DNA from: Polycyclovorans sp046565985
GTDB taxonomy: Bacteria > Pseudomonadota > Gammaproteobacteria > Nevskiales > Nevskiaceae
Direction of reading: 5' to 3'
Length of the DNA: 64,000 nucleotides
NCBI GenBank assembly: GCA_046565985.1
Contig: JBKHXN010000052.1
Coordinates: 14,674-78,673, forward strand
The notes beneath the pieces are model-generated. The model was not told where the DNA came from. It saw only the letters and a list, made by a program, of their open reading frames with translations, and did no database searches. Both the position numbers and the translations under genes were made by a program. This document shows positions 28,104-36,509 of this stretch, in pieces (positions within the stretch are counted from its first letter, which is position 1; the number at the start of each line of letters is the position of its first letter).

Positions 28104-29897
28104 ATGTCGTCTTACGAAATCGTCCATCACGAATATGACGCCATCGTGGTCGGGGCCGGCGGTGCCGGCCTGCGCGCCACGCTGGGCCTGGCGGAATCGG
28201 GCCTGAAGACGGCCAACATCACCAAGGTGTTCCCCACGCGTTCGCACACCGTGGCGGCGCAGGGCGGCATTTCCGCGGCGCTGTCCAACATGGGCCGCGA
28301 CGACTGGCGCTGGCATTTCTACGACACCGTGAAGGGCTCCGACTGGCTGGGCGACCAGGACGCCATCCAGTACATGACCCGCGAGGCGATTCCGGCGGTG
28401 ATCGAGCTGGAGCATTACGGCGTGCCGTTCTCCCGTACCCCGGAAGGCAAGATCTACCAGCGGCCCTTCGGCGGCATGACCACCGAGTTCGGCAAGGGCC
28501 CGCCGGCCCAGCGCACCTGTGCGGCGGCCGACCGTACCGGCCACGCCATGCTGCACACGCTCTACCAGCAGAGCCTCAAGTGCAAGGCGCAGTTCTTCAT
28601 CGAGTTCTTTGCCCTGGACCTGCTGATGGACGAGGACGGCGCCTGCAAGGGCGTGCTCGCCTGGGAGCTGTCCACCGGCAAGCTGCACCGCTTCCGCGCG
28701 CACATGACCATACTTGCCACCGGCGGTTACGGCCGTGCCTACTATTCCGCCACCAGCGCGCACACCTGCACCGGCGACGGCAATGCCATGGCGATGCGTG
28801 CCGGCATCCCCATGCAGGACATGGAATTCGTGCAGTTCCACCCCACCGGTATCTACGGCGCCGGCTGCCTGATCACCGAGGGCGCGCGTGGTGAGGGCGG
28901 CTATCTCACCAATGCCAAGGGCGAGCGCTTCATGGAGCGCTACGCCCCCAGCGTCAAGGACCTGGCGCCGCGCGACATGGTCAGCCGCTCCATGGCCACC
29001 GAGATCCGCGAAGGCCGCGGCGTAGGCGAGGAGGCGGACCACATCCACCTCCATCTGGAACACCTGGGGCCGGAGGTGCTGCACAAGCGCCTGCCGGGCA
29101 TTACCGAATCGGCCCGCATCTTTGCCGGCGTGGACGCCACCAAGGCGCCGATCCCGGTGGTGCCGACGGTGCACTACAACATGGGTGGCATCCCTGCGCT
29201 CTACACCGGCGAAGTGGTCACGCTCAAGAACGGCGACCCGGATTCCGTGGTCCCCGGCCTGATGGCCGCCGGCGAGGCGGCCTGTGTCTCGGTGCACGGC
29301 GCCAACCGTCTGGGCTCCAACTCGCTGCTCGACCTGGTGGTGTTTGGCCGCGCCGCGGCGATCCGCACCGCGCAGCTGGTGAAGCCGGGCACGCCGCACC
29401 GCAAGATCCCGGCGGCGTCCGAGGAGCAGGCGCTCGCACGCCTGGACCGCCTGCGCAATGCCAAGGGGACGGTCACCACCGCCAAGCTGCGGCTGGACAT
29501 GCAGAAGACCATGCAGAAGCACTGCGCGGTATTCCGCGACGGGCCGCTGATGAACGAGGGCCTGGCCAAGATCAAGGCGATCATCGGCACCTTCAACCAG
29601 GATCTGAGCGTCAGCGACCGCTCGATGATCTGGAACTCCGACCTGGTGGAGACGCTGGAACTCGACAACCTGCTCGGCCAGGCGCTGGTGACGGTGGCGA
29701 GCGCCGCCAACCGCAACGAATCGCGCGGCGCCCACGCCCGCGACGACGTCAAGGACCGTAACGACAGCGAGTGGCTCAAGCACACCATCGCCTGGCGCAC
29801 CGGTGATACCGCGGTGAAGATCGACTACCGCCCGGTCCACATGCAGCCGCTCGACAACGACGTCGAACACATCCCGCCCATGGCGCGGAAGTACTAA
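28104..29897 (+). CDS. sdhA: Succinate dehydrogenase flavoprotein subunit
   Basis: Catalytic subunit of 597 residues oxidising succinate to fumarate. The dinucleotide fold VVGAGGAGLRATLG and the FAD-attachment motif RSHTVAAQGG (covalent His) are near the N-terminus. Substrate and FAD loops include HPTGIYGAGCLITEGARGEGG, ARDDVKDRND and GANRLGSNSLLD. Length matches the family. A GGGAAT-type inverted repeat separates it from sdhB. Confidence 0.98.
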   Translation: MSSYEIVHHEYDAIVVGAGGAGLRATLGLAESGLKTANITKVFPTRSHTVAAQGGISAALSNMGRDDWRWHFYDTVKGSDWLGDQDAIQYMTREAIPAVIELEHYGVPFSRTPEGKIYQRPFGGMTTEFGKGPPAQRTCAAADRTGHAMLHTLYQQSLKCKAQFFIEFFALDLLMDEDGACKGVLAWELSTGKLHRFRAHMTILATGGYGRAYYSATSAHTCTGDGNAMAMRAGIPMQDMEFVQFHPTGIYGAGCLITEGARGEGGYLTNAKGERFMERYAPSVKDLAPRDMVSRSMATEIREGRGVGEEADHIHLHLEHLGPEVLHKRLPGITESARIFAGVDATKAPIPVVPTVHYNMGGIPALYTGEVVTLKNGDPDSVVPGLMAAGEAACVSVHGANRLGSNSLLDLVVFGRAAAIRTAQLVKPGTPHRKIPAASEEQALARLDRLRNAKGTVTTAKLRLDMQKTMQKHCAVFRDGPLMNEGLAKIKAIIGTFNQDLSVSDRSMIWNSDLVETLELDNLLGQALVTVASAANRNESRGAHARDDVKDRNDSEWLKHTIAWRTGDTAVKIDYRPVHMQPLDNDVEHIPPMARKY

Positions 29898-29903
29898 ATC
29901 CCC

Positions 29904-29984
29904 CGGGAATCGGGAATCGTAAATCGGGAATAGTCAATGACGAGCCTGCTTCTACGATTCCCCATTCCCCATTCCCGATTCCCG
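29904..29984. repeat. GGGAATCG-type inverted repeat between sdhA and sdhB
   Basis: Iterated GGGAATCG units on the left (from 29904) face iterated CCCATTCC/CGATTCCC units on the right (to 29984). The outermost 14 bases (29904-29917 and 29971-29984) are perfectly complementary, with partial pairing inside. In the mRNA this would fold into a long hairpin lying entirely in the 102-base sdhA-sdhB gap. No T-tract follows. The pattern looks like a dispersed intergenic repeat rather than coding DNA. Confidence 0.8.
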
Positions 29985-29999
29985 CTTACGGAGTAAGCC

Positions 30000-30785
30000 A
30001 TGGCCCAGTTTTCACTGCCGCAGAATTCCAAGATCGACAAGAAGGCCGGCAAGCACTACCCGGCGCCTGCCGGTGCCAAGAACGTGCAGACCTTCAAGGT
30101 CTACCGCTACGAGCCGGACACCGGCCTCAATCCGCGCATGGACAGCTACGACGTGGACATGGACAGCTGCGGGCCGATGGTGCTCGACGCGCTGATCAAG
30201 ATCAAAAGCGAGATGGACCCGACGCTGACCTTCCGCCGCTCCTGCCGCGAAGGGATCTGCGGCTCCTGCGCGATGAACATTGACGGCACCAACACGCTGG
30301 CCTGCATCAAGTCCTGCGACGAGGTGAAGGGCGAGGTCAAGGTGTACCCGCTGCCGCACATGCCGGTCATCAAGGATCTGGTGCCGGACATGACGCACTT
30401 CTACGCGCAGCTGGCGAGCATCGAGCCCTGGCTCAAGACCGATTCCCCGGCCCCCACCCGCGAACGCCTGCAGTCCGAGGAAGAGCGGGCCAGGCTCGAC
30501 GGCCTCTACGAGTGCATCCTCTGCGCCTGCTGCTCGACCAGCTGCCCGAGCTACTGGTGGAACGGCGACCGCTACCTGGGCCCGGCCATCCTCCTGCAGG
30601 CCTACCGCTGGCTGGTGGATTCCCGCGACGAGGCGACCGGCGAGCGCCTGGACGCGCTGGAAGATCCCTTCAAGCTGTACCGCTGCCACACCATCATGAA
30701 CTGCACCAAGACCTGTCCGAAGGGTTTGAACCCGGCCAAGGCGATCGCACAAACCAAGAAGATGATGGTGGAGCGCACCGTCTGA
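30000..30785 (+). CDS. sdhB: Succinate dehydrogenase iron-sulfur subunit
   Basis: Electron-transfer subunit of 261 residues with three Fe-S clusters. The 2Fe-2S ligands are in SCREGICGSCAMNIDG. The 4Fe-4S and 3Fe-4S ligands are in CILCACCSTSCPSYWWNG and CHTIMNCTKTCPKGLNP. It completes the C-D-A-B order. sdhE follows five bases after the stop. Confidence 0.97.
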   Translation: MAQFSLPQNSKIDKKAGKHYPAPAGAKNVQTFKVYRYEPDTGLNPRMDSYDVDMDSCGPMVLDALIKIKSEMDPTLTFRRSCREGICGSCAMNIDGTNTLACIKSCDEVKGEVKVYPLPHMPVIKDLVPDMTHFYAQLASIEPWLKTDSPAPTRERLQSEEERARLDGLYECILCACCSTSCPSYWWNGDRYLGPAILLQAYRWLVDSRDEATGERLDALEDPFKLYRCHTIMNCTKTCPKGLNPAKAIAQTKKMMVERTV

Positions 30786-30790
30786 ACGGC

Positions 30791-31036
30791 GTGACGCCCG
30801 GGACGGACCCCGCACGCCTGCGCTGGCTGCTGCGGCGGGGCATGAAGGAGCTGGATATCATGGTCACGCGCTACCACACGCATCGCTACGAGCAGGCGCC
30901 CGAGACCGAGCGCGCCGCCTTCGTGCGGTTGCTGAGCGAGGTGGAGGACCCGGACATCTGGGCCTGGGCCATGGGGTATCAGGATGTGCCGCCGGAGTAC
31001 GCGGATGTCATCGGCCAGCTTCGCATCCACCGTTGA
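30791..31036 (+). CDS. sdhE: SdhE flavinylation/assembly factor (DUF339, CptB)
   Basis: Eighty-one residues starting at GTG 30791. The family signature RRGMKELDIM lies at 15-24, then a five-helix fold with ERAAFVRLLSEVEDPDIWAW. SdhE promotes covalent FAD attachment to SdhA, and its place directly after sdhB supports that. It overlaps the next gene, ygfX, by 32 bases. Confidence 0.92.
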   Translation: MTPGTDPARLRWLLRRGMKELDIMVTRYHTHRYEQAPETERAAFVRLLSEVEDPDIWAWAMGYQDVPPEYADVIGQLRIHR

Positions 31037-31439
31037 TCTGGCGCTGCAGCCCTCCTACCGGGGGCTGCGCGCCGTGTTCCTGCTGCATCTCATTCCCCTG
31101 CTGCTGCTGCCGCTGGCGTTGCGCGGCTGGCCGCTCGTGCTGGTGGCCGGCGCCTTTGGACTCTCCTGGCTGTGGCTGCGGCGCCACCCGGCGCTGGGCC
31201 TGGGGCCGACGGCCATCACCCGCCTGGTCTGGCCCGCCGAGGGCCCCTGGACCCTGTACCGCCGCGGCCGCGCGCCGGTGACGGCAACCCTGCACGACAG
31301 CAGCTATCTGCACCCGCGGCTGCTGGTACTCAACTTCAGCCTCGACGGCGGTGGCCGCCAGACCCGCGTGCTGCTGGGAGACGAGGCGCCCGAGGATCTG
31401 CTGCGCCGGCTGCGCGCGCGCCTGGCCGCCGGGGCCTGA
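31005..31439 (+). CDS. ygfX: YgfX/CptA-type small membrane protein
   Basis: From ATG 31005 the product has 144 residues: a short N-terminus, two adjacent hydrophobic helices (AVFLLHLIPLLLLPLAL; LVLVAGAFGLSWLWL) and a C-terminal beta-rich domain with LYRRGRAPVTATLHDSSYLHP. This is the YgfX/DUF1434-like layout, and the gene pairs with sdhE as in E. coli. There it was described as a membrane toxin affecting MreB/FtsZ with SdhE as antitoxin; whether that applies here is unknown. Confidence 0.75.
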   Translation: MSSASFASTVDLALQPSYRGLRAVFLLHLIPLLLLPLALRGWPLVLVAGAFGLSWLWLRRHPALGLGPTAITRLVWPAEGPWTLYRRGRAPVTATLHDSSYLHPRLLVLNFSLDGGGRQTRVLLGDEAPEDLLRRLRARLAAGA

Positions 31440-31447
31440 ACCGTCCC

Positions 31448-31948
31448 ATGTCCGAGCACCTGTTCGACCTGCTGCCCAGCCCACTGGGCGTACTGCGCGT
31501 GCAGGGCGACGGCGAGTTCCTCACCGCGCTGTCCCTGCACGGGCCGCGTGGACTGCCGCCGCTGCCGCCCGGTGCCCGCCAGGCGCCCGGCCACTTTGCC
31601 GCGGCGGCGGCACAGCTTCGCGACTACTTTGCCGGCCGGCGGACCGCGTTCGACCTGCCGCTGCGCCCCGTGGGCACGCCTTTCCAGCACCGGGTCTGGG
31701 CGGCACTGCAGCAGATTCCCTACGGGCAGACCCTCAGCTACGGCGAGCTGGCGCAGCGCCTGGGCCAGCCCGGCGGCGCGCGTGCGGTAGGCCTGGCCAA
31801 CGGACAGAACCCGCTGGCCATCGTGGTGCCCTGCCACCGGGTGATCGGCGCCAACGGCGCGCTCACCGGCTACGCCGCGGGGCTGGCGCACAAGCGCTGG
31901 CTGCTGGCGCACGAGGCCAGCCACCGCGGCGGGGGTCTGTTCGGCTGA
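31448..31948 (+). CDS. ogt: Methylated-DNA--protein-cysteine methyltransferase
   Basis: Suicide DNA-repair protein of 166 residues that moves alkyl groups from O6-alkylguanine to its own Cys. The active-site motif IVVPCHRVIGANGALTGYAAG is present near residue 125-145, preceded by the DNA-binding FQHRVWAALQQIPYGQTLSYGELA. ATG 31448 lies nine bases after the ygfX stop. It is convergent with nadB. Confidence 0.93.
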   Translation: MSEHLFDLLPSPLGVLRVQGDGEFLTALSLHGPRGLPPLPPGARQAPGHFAAAAAQLRDYFAGRRTAFDLPLRPVGTPFQHRVWAALQQIPYGQTLSYGELAQRLGQPGGARAVGLANGQNPLAIVVPCHRVIGANGALTGYAAGLAHKRWLLAHEASHRGGGLFG

Positions 31949-31963
31949 TCCTCCCGCGGCGTC

Positions 31964-33565
31964 TCAGCGCGCGCCGGGGAGGATGGTGGGCTGTGCCTGC
32001 GGCAGGCTGTGCGGGTAATCCAGGGTGTAGTGCAGGCCGCGGCTTTCCTTGCGCGCCAGCGCCGAGCGCACGATCAGCTCGGCCACCTGCACCAGGTTGC
32101 GCAGCTCCAGCAGGTCGGGGCTGACCTTGTAGTTGCCGTAGTACTCGTGGATCTCGCGCGCCAGCAGCTCCACGCGGTGCAGGGCACGCTCCAGCCGCTT
32201 GGTGGTGCGCACGATCCCCACGTAGTCCCACATGAAGGTGCGCAGCTCCAGCCAGTTGTGGGTGACCACCACGTCCTCGTCGGAGTCGGTGACGCGGCTT
32301 TCGTCCCAGGCGGGCAGGGCCGCCGGCGCCGGCAGGGCGGGCAGCCGTGCGATCAGGTCCTGCGCCGCGGCCTGGGCGAAGACCAGGCACTCCAGCAGCG
32401 AGTTGGACGCCAGGCGGTTGGCGCCGTGCAGCCCGGTATGGGCGACCTCGCCGATGGCGTAGAGCCCGTCCACGTCGGTGCGGCCGCGCAGGTCGGTGAG
32501 CACGCCGCCGCAGGTGAAGTGCGCGGAGGGCACCACCGGGATCGGCTCCCGCGTGATGTCCAGCCCCAGCTCCAGGCAGTGCGCGTGGATGCTGGGAAAA
32601 TGTTCGCGGACGAAGGCGGCCGGCTGGTGGGTGATGTCCAGATAGACGAACTTCAGGCCCAGCCGCTTCATCTCGTGGTCGATGGCGCGAGCCACGATGT
32701 CGCGCGGCGCCAGTTCGGCGCGCTCGTCGAAGCGTGGCATGAAGCGCTCGCCCGCGCTGCCGTTGGCCTGCGGCAGGCGCAGCAGCGCGCCTTCACCGCG
32801 CAGCGCCTCGGTGATGAGGAAGTTGCGCGATTCCTTGTGGTACAGCGTGGTGGGGTGGAACTGCATGAATTCCATGTTGGCGACGCGGCAGCCGGCGCGC
32901 CAGGCCATGGCAATGCCGTCGCCCGAGGCGCCGTGCGGGTTGGAGGAATACAGGTACACCTGGTTGGCGCCGCCTGTGGCCAGCACCACCGCCCGCGCGG
33001 CGAGGGCGCGTACCTGCTGGGCGGGGATGTCCAGCACATAGGCCCCGCGCACACGCCGGGCCGCGCGGTCGATGATCAGGTCCACGGCGACGTGATGTTC
33101 CAGCACGCGGATCTGCGGATGCTGTGCCGCCAGCGAGGCCAGCGTGGTTTCCACCGCGCGGCCGGTGGCGTCGGCGGCGTGGACCACGCGCCGGTGCGAG
33201 TGGCCGCCCTCGCGGGTCAGATGCAGGGCGGCCGCACCGTCGGCCGGGGAGGGCGCGTCGCGGGTGAAGGGCACGCCCTGCTGCACCAGCCAGGCGATGG
33301 CCTGCGGGCCGCGTTCCACGGTGAAGCGCACCGCCGCCTCATCGCACAGCCCGCTGCCGGCGCGCAGGGTGTCCTGGATGTGGTTTTCGGTGGAGTCCTC
33401 GCGGTCGAGCACCGCGGAGATGCCGCCCTGGGCCCACAGCGTGCTGCCGCCCTCGATGCGGCTCTTGGAGATCACGCAGACCCGGTGGCCGGCCGCGGCC
33501 AGGCGCAGGGCACAGGTCAGGCCGGCAGCGCCGCTGCCAATCACAAGGACTTCGGTATCGCGCAT
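31964..33565 (-). CDS. nadB: L-aspartate oxidase
   Basis: FAD enzyme of 533 residues making iminoaspartate for NAD synthesis. The N-terminal VIGSGAAGLTCALRLA is the FAD fold. WAQGGISAVLD, HSHRRVVHAADATGRAVE, FHPTTLYHKESRNFLITEALRGEGA and GLHGANRLASNSLLEC are typical. The gene is divergent from rpoE, the arrangement known from many gammaproteobacteria. NadA and NadC are not in the window. Confidence 0.96.
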   Translation of the reverse strand: MRDTEVLVIGSGAAGLTCALRLAAAGHRVCVISKSRIEGGSTLWAQGGISAVLDREDSTENHIQDTLRAGSGLCDEAAVRFTVERGPQAIAWLVQQGVPFTRDAPSPADGAAALHLTREGGHSHRRVVHAADATGRAVETTLASLAAQHPQIRVLEHHVAVDLIIDRAARRVRGAYVLDIPAQQVRALAARAVVLATGGANQVYLYSSNPHGASGDGIAMAWRAGCRVANMEFMQFHPTTLYHKESRNFLITEALRGEGALLRLPQANGSAGERFMPRFDERAELAPRDIVARAIDHEMKRLGLKFVYLDITHQPAAFVREHFPSIHAHCLELGLDITREPIPVVPSAHFTCGGVLTDLRGRTDVDGLYAIGEVAHTGLHGANRLASNSLLECLVFAQAAAQDLIARLPALPAPAALPAWDESRVTDSDEDVVVTHNWLELRTFMWDYVGIVRTTKRLERALHRVELLAREIHEYYGNYKVSPDLLELRNLVQVAELIVRSALARKESRGLHYTLDYPHSLPQAQPTILPGAR

Positions 33566-33681
33566 GGGGCGGCTTGATTAGAATGACGGGACGCGGCGGC
33601 CAGATGGCATGCCGTGCAAATGATCAGGGAGTTTAGCCGGTTGTCAGCCGCCGCCGCTGCGCGCCGACACCGAACGGGCGC

Positions 33682-34257
33682 ATGAGCGAACAATTACTCG
33701 ATGAACAGCTGGTGGCGCGCGCGCAGGCCGGAGACTCGCGGGCTTTCGAGCTGCTGATCCGCAAGTACCAGTACAAGATCGTGCAGCTGGTGAGCCGCCT
33801 GGTGGGCGACGCCGACGCGCCCGACGTGGCCCAGGAGACCTTCATCAAGGCCTGGCGGGCGCTCGGCGGGTTTCGCGGCAACAGCGCGTTCTATACCTGG
33901 CTGTACCGCATCGGCATCAACACGGCCAAGAACCATCTGGTGGCCAACCGCCGCCGCCCCAGCGGGCAGGACAACATCGAGGTGGCCGATGCGGAACTCT
34001 ACGGACACACCGAGCATCTAAGCGACATCGATACGCCGGAAGCCCTGGCGTTGACGCAGGAGATCAAGCAGAAGGTGGAAGCCACGATCGCCGGCCTGCC
34101 ACCCGACCTACGTACGGCGATCACGCTGCGCGAGCTGGAGGGCCTCTCCTATGAGGAGATCGCAGAAGCCATGGACTGCCCGATCGGCACCGTCCGTTCC
34201 CGCATCTTTCGTGCGCGCGAGGCCATTGACCTGGTCATCGGCCCGCTGCTCGACTGA
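33682..34257 (+). CDS. rpoE: RNA polymerase sigma factor RpoE (AlgU)
   Basis: Extracytoplasmic-function sigma factor of 191 residues for the envelope stress response. Region 2 is RAQAGDSRAFELLIRKYQYK through APDVAQETFIKAWRAL. Region 4 is LRELEGLSYEEIAEAMDCPIGTVRSRIFRARE. It heads the rseA-rseB-rseC-mucD cluster. A -10-like TAGAAT lies at 33579-33584 in the 116-base gap with nadB, but no sigma-E-type promoter could be read there. Confidence 0.97.
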   Translation: MSEQLLDEQLVARAQAGDSRAFELLIRKYQYKIVQLVSRLVGDADAPDVAQETFIKAWRALGGFRGNSAFYTWLYRIGINTAKNHLVANRRRPSGQDNIEVADAELYGHTEHLSDIDTPEALALTQEIKQKVEATIAGLPPDLRTAITLRELEGLSYEEIAEAMDCPIGTVRSRIFRAREAIDLVIGPLLD

Positions 34258-34299
34258 ATGAATACGTCCTTTTCCCCCGATGTTCCGACCCGGTTGGCG

Positions 34300-34327
34300 G
34301 GAACTTTCACCGCCGGCCGTGGTTTAG
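34300..34327 (+). promoter_or_regulatory. Sigma-E-like -35 element upstream of rseA
   Basis: GGAACTT (34300-34306) is a perfect match to the sigma-E -35 consensus and lies in the 94-base gap between rpoE and rseA. A -10 of the expected TCTGA type is not evident 16-17 bases downstream (TTTAG instead), so promoter activity is doubtful. Confidence 0.25.
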
Positions 34328-34351
34328 CCAGTATCCAGTTTGCAGGTGGCC

Positions 34352-34957
34352 ATGATGTCCAATGAATCCCTTTCCGCCCTGCTCGACGGCGAATGCAGCC
34401 CGGCCGAACTCGACCGGCTGCTCGACCAGATGGGCACAGACCCGGCGCTGATGCAGCGCTGGAGCCGCCTGTGCGCCGCCCGCGAGGCACGCGAGGGTAT
34501 CCGTGCGCCGGCGCTGCGGCAGGACCTGGCCGCCGGCATCATGGCGGCGCTGGAGCCTGCGCCGCGGACCGCCACGGTGGTCCACCTGCCCGTTCGCAAG
34601 TCGCACTCGCGCGGCAGCTGGAGCGGCTGGGCGGGCTGGGCCGCAGCGGCCAGCATCGCGGCCGTGGCCCTGCTGGTGAACCTGCCGGGCAACCGTCCCG
34701 AGATCACGCCCCAGGCCCCCGGGCTGGTCCAGGACGGACCGCTGCCGGGTATTGGCAGTCCTCCCCAGGTGCGTGACCTGCGCACCGTCCGCTACGACGG
34801 CGGCGGGGCGGTCGAGCCGGATGAGGAAGATCCGCTGGCCAACTACCTGATGGAGCACAACAACACCCTGGCCAGCCAGGGCATGGCGGGCACGCTGCGC
34901 TACACCCGGTTTGCCGCCCATACCGCCCAGTACCGGGTGCCGGAGGGCCAGCGCTGA
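34352..34957 (+). CDS. rseA: Anti-sigma-E factor RseA (MucA)
   Basis: Single-pass inner-membrane protein of 201 residues. The N-terminal RseA domain (NESLSALLDGECSPAELDRLL) binds RpoE. A transmembrane helix lies near residue 97 (WAGWAAAASIAAVALLVNL), and a periplasmic tail would be cut by regulated proteolysis. Start ATG 34352 is preferred with AGGTGG just upstream; an in-frame TTG lies four codons earlier. The stop overlaps the rseB start (TGATG). Confidence 0.92.
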   Translation: MMSNESLSALLDGECSPAELDRLLDQMGTDPALMQRWSRLCAAREAREGIRAPALRQDLAAGIMAALEPAPRTATVVHLPVRKSHSRGSWSGWAGWAAAASIAAVALLVNLPGNRPEITPQAPGLVQDGPLPGIGSPPQVRDLRTVRYDGGGAVEPDEEDPLANYLMEHNNTLASQGMAGTLRYTRFAAHTAQYRVPEGQR

Positions 34958-35964
34958 TGCGCGCCGCCTGGCCCTGCGCAGTGCTGGCCGCCGGCGTCGT
35001 GCTGGGCGCCCAGGCGGCCACGCCGGAGGAAGTGCTGGCGCGCATGAGCGAGGCGGCCCGCACCGTCAACTATGAGGGCGTGGTCATCTACCGTGGCGAC
35101 CAGATGCTGGAAACCTTCCGCGTCACCCATCGTTTCCAGGACGGGGTGGAGCGCGAGCGCGTGCAGTCGCTCAACGGCGAGCCGCGCGAGATCCACAAGC
35201 AGGACAACGTCGTCACCTGCCTGCTGCCCCGCGACCGCCGCCTGACCGCCGCCCGGCCCACGCCGAAGGACCTGTTCCCTGCCATGACCGCGGAACGCAT
35301 CCGCCAGATCGTGCAGGTCTATGAATTCGACGACCTGGGGACCGAGCGCGTGGCCGGCCGTATCTGCCGGCGCATCGCCATCACCCCCCGCGACCAGTAC
35401 CGCTACGGTTACGAGATCTGGGCCGACGAGCAGACCGCCGTGCCGCTCCAGGTCAATTTGATCGGCCAGGACGGCGTGGTGCTCGAACAGATGATGTTCA
35501 CCGAGGTGGAGTTCCCCGCCGAGATCCCCGACGCCGCCTTCGTGGTGGATCCGCAGCGCGCTGCCCAGCTGCCGCAGGTGATCCGCACCGAGGTGGCGCC
35601 GCCCGATGAGCCGGCCGCCTCGCTGCCGGCGCCGCCGGGCTGGGAACTGGACCGGATGCCGCCGGGCTACCGGGTGATCATGCACGACCAGCGCACGCTG
35701 CCCAACGGCAGCGGTACCATCCATCACTGGGTGCTGTCTGACGGGTTGTCGGCCATCTCCATCTTCGGCAAGCAGCGCCAGAATGCACCGGAACGCCCGG
35801 CCCAGCCGGTGACCCAGATGGGCGCGGTGCACGCCTACCGCCGCCGCGTGGGCAGCTTCCACATCACGGTGGTGGGCGAGGCGCCGTCCATGACGGTGCG
35901 CATGATCGGCGACGGCGTGATTCCCGCCGTGACCCCGGCTACGGAAGTGGACGCCGCCCCGTGA
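34957..35964 (+). CDS. rseB: Sigma-E regulatory protein RseB (MucB)
   Basis: Periplasmic lipoprotein-sensing regulator of 335 residues with a signal peptide (PCAVLAAGVVLGAQA). The MucB/RseB N-terminal domain (EEVLARMSEAARTVNYEGVV, HRFQDGVERERVQSLNGEPRE) resembles LolA. The C-terminal domain includes GYRVIMHDQRTLPNGSG. It binds the RseA periplasmic tail and protects it from cleavage. It overlaps rseC by four bases. Confidence 0.94.
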   Translation: MRAAWPCAVLAAGVVLGAQAATPEEVLARMSEAARTVNYEGVVIYRGDQMLETFRVTHRFQDGVERERVQSLNGEPREIHKQDNVVTCLLPRDRRLTAARPTPKDLFPAMTAERIRQIVQVYEFDDLGTERVAGRICRRIAITPRDQYRYGYEIWADEQTAVPLQVNLIGQDGVVLEQMMFTEVEFPAEIPDAAFVVDPQRAAQLPQVIRTEVAPPDEPAASLPAPPGWELDRMPPGYRVIMHDQRTLPNGSGTIHHWVLSDGLSAISIFGKQRQNAPERPAQPVTQMGAVHAYRRRVGSFHITVVGEAPSMTVRMIGDGVIPAVTPATEVDAAP

Positions 35965-36428
35965 TCGAGGAGCGCGCCGTGATCAGCCGGGTCGGCGATG
36001 ACGGTGTCTGGGTCCGGGCCTTCGGCGCCGAAACCTGCGAGCGCTGTGCCCAGGGCCGCGGCTGTGGCGGTGGCGTGCTCTCGCGCCTGGTGCAGCGCCG
36101 CCGCAGCGACGTGGCGGTGGAAAGCCATATCAGCACCCCACAGATAGGCGAGGTGGTGATCGTCGGCGTGCAGGAATCGGCGCTCATGCAGGCCTCGCTG
36201 GCGGTCTATGCCCTGCCGCTGCTGGGGATGCTCGCCGCCGGAGCCTTTGCCCACCAGGTGCTGGCCGCGCACGATCTGCTGGTGGCCGGCTTTGGGCTCG
36301 CCGGGCTGTTTGCCGGGCTGCTGGGCACCTACCGGCTGGGCCTGCGCGCCGAGGCCGGCAAGCACTTCCGTCCCGTCCTGCTGCGGCGCGCCGCACTGGC
36401 CGAAACCGCCTGCGGCCGTTTATCCTGA
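35961..36428 (+). CDS. rseC: SoxR-reducing/sigma-E regulator RseC (MucC)
   Basis: Inner-membrane protein of 155 residues starting at GTG 35961 inside the rseB stop (GTGA). Cysteine-rich N-terminus CERCAQGRGCGGG as in RseC, then two transmembrane helices (LAVYALPLLGMLAAGAFA; LLVAGFGLAGLFAGLLG). RseC modulates sigma-E and is linked to the Rnf/Rsx complex in other species. Confidence 0.92.
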   Translation: MIEERAVISRVGDDGVWVRAFGAETCERCAQGRGCGGGVLSRLVQRRRSDVAVESHISTPQIGEVVIVGVQESALMQASLAVYALPLLGMLAAGAFAHQVLAAHDLLVAGFGLAGLFAGLLGTYRLGLRAEAGKHFRPVLLRRAALAETACGRLS

Positions 36429-36509
36429 CGCCCTGACGCAGACGCCGGCCCGTTTTTGCCGGATCCACCCCCAAGCAGTGCGTGACGCCGGACGCGGCGG
36501 GAGATTGCC

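Noticed and set aside
27408..29870. 820-residue open frame antisense to sdhC, sdhD and sdhA
   Set aside because: Shadow of well-recognised genes; no motif, start signal or domain.
32009..33577. 522-residue open frame antisense to nadB
   Set aside because: Composition typical of GC-rich antisense; nadB is unambiguous.
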